Assembly (NCBI GenBank): GCA_050259035.1
Contig: JBLMZW010000084.1
Location: forward strand, 1 to 5,823
Direction: 5' to 3'
DNA length: 5,823 bases
Source: JBLMZW01 sp050259035
GTDB taxonomy: Bacteria > Bacillota > Syntrophomonadia > Syntrophomonadales > DTU052
The translations under genes were made by a program, and so were the position numbers. Every line of letters starts with the position of its first letter. Position 1 is the first letter of the stretch. The notes below the pieces were generated by a model, which saw only the letters and a program-made list of their open reading frames with translations, did not search any database and was not told the origin of the DNA. This document shows, in pieces, positions 5,598 through 5,823 of this stretch.

Positions 5598-5823
5598 GTG
5601 AACATTCGAGATAGAATCCTTAACGCCTGCCAGGAATTAGCCCGCATCCAGGGCTTCTACAGCATGACGATGGACGAGCTGGCTGAACGGGCTGGGGTTA
5701 GCAAGAGAACCCTCTACCGGTATTTTCGAAGCAAGGAAGAGGTCATCGAAGCAACTTTAGATCAATTTATGAATGAAATGGCCACCGAAGCTGACCGTTT
5801 ATTGGCGGGCAATGAGCAGCCGC
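5598..5823 (+). CDS. TetR/AcrR-family transcriptional regulator (partial, C-terminus off right edge)
   Basis: Seventy-five codons are present, starting at GTG. They encode the complete DNA-binding domain: helix 1 RDRILNACQELARIQGF (4-20), then MTMDELAERAGVSKRTLYRYFRSKEEVIEA (23-52), the classic helix-turn-helix with the recognition-helix pattern V-S-K-R-T-L-Y-R-Y-F and the following K-E-E. The ligand-binding domain is cut off except for its first helix. The start is 15 bp after the permease stop with no terminator between, so it is co-transcribed with the exporter. TetR proteins in this setting usually repress their own operon and are released by a substrate of the pump. Here the candidate site is the inverted repeat at 1568-1595, by inference only. 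E. coli CecR plays the matching role for ybhGFSR, but its gene lies upstream of the pump genes. Confidence 0.93.
   Translation, partial: MNIRDRILNACQELARIQGFYSMTMDELAERAGVSKRTLYRYFRSKEEVIEATLDQFMNEMATEADRLLAGNEQP

Overview
This window looks like part of a chromosome from a low-to-mid GC Firmicute, probably of the Clostridia. That is an inference from strong AGGAGG-type ribosome sites, GTG starts mixed with ATG, protein sequence flavour, and a REP-like repeat whose core I associate, from memory only, with clostridial genomes. No rRNA, tRNA or CRISPR array is visible.

Layout: (1) Positions 2-832, minus strand, hold a nitronate monooxygenase/2-nitropropane dioxygenase-family flavoprotein gene whose C-terminus runs off the left edge. 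(2) Positions 833-1621 are a 789-bp intergenic region between divergent genes. Its centre (1066-1513) is a structured, GC-richer element bounded by near-perfect 27-bp terminal inverted repeats that are each hairpins, with a long internal stem-loop. It looks like a non-autonomous, REP/MITE-like insertion and carries no credible gene. A 7-bp inverted repeat at 1568-1595 may be an operator. (3) Positions 1622-5823, plus strand, hold a tight operon: a HlyD/YbhG-type membrane fusion protein, two paralogous ABC ATPases, an ABC-2 permease of the YbhS/YbhR type, and a TetR-family regulator cut by the right edge. Gaps are 28 bp, a 1-base overlap, 7 bp and 15 bp.

The operon has the gene content of the YbhGFSR/CecR exporter of E. 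coli, with three differences. The two nucleotide-binding domains are separate genes rather than one fused YbhF. Only one permease gene lies before the regulator. The regulator gene is last rather than first. The likely working model is an inner-membrane ABC-2 exporter driven by an ATPase heterodimer, coupled to a periplasmic or extracytoplasmic adaptor, with the TetR protein sensing substrate and repressing the operon. The substrate cannot be read from sequence.

The most interesting points are the repeat element and the ATPase pair. The ATPase pair carries three departures from consensus (switch His to Pro in the first; signature Gly to Ala and D-loop Asp to Ser in the second). All three should fall on the same one of the two ATP sites.
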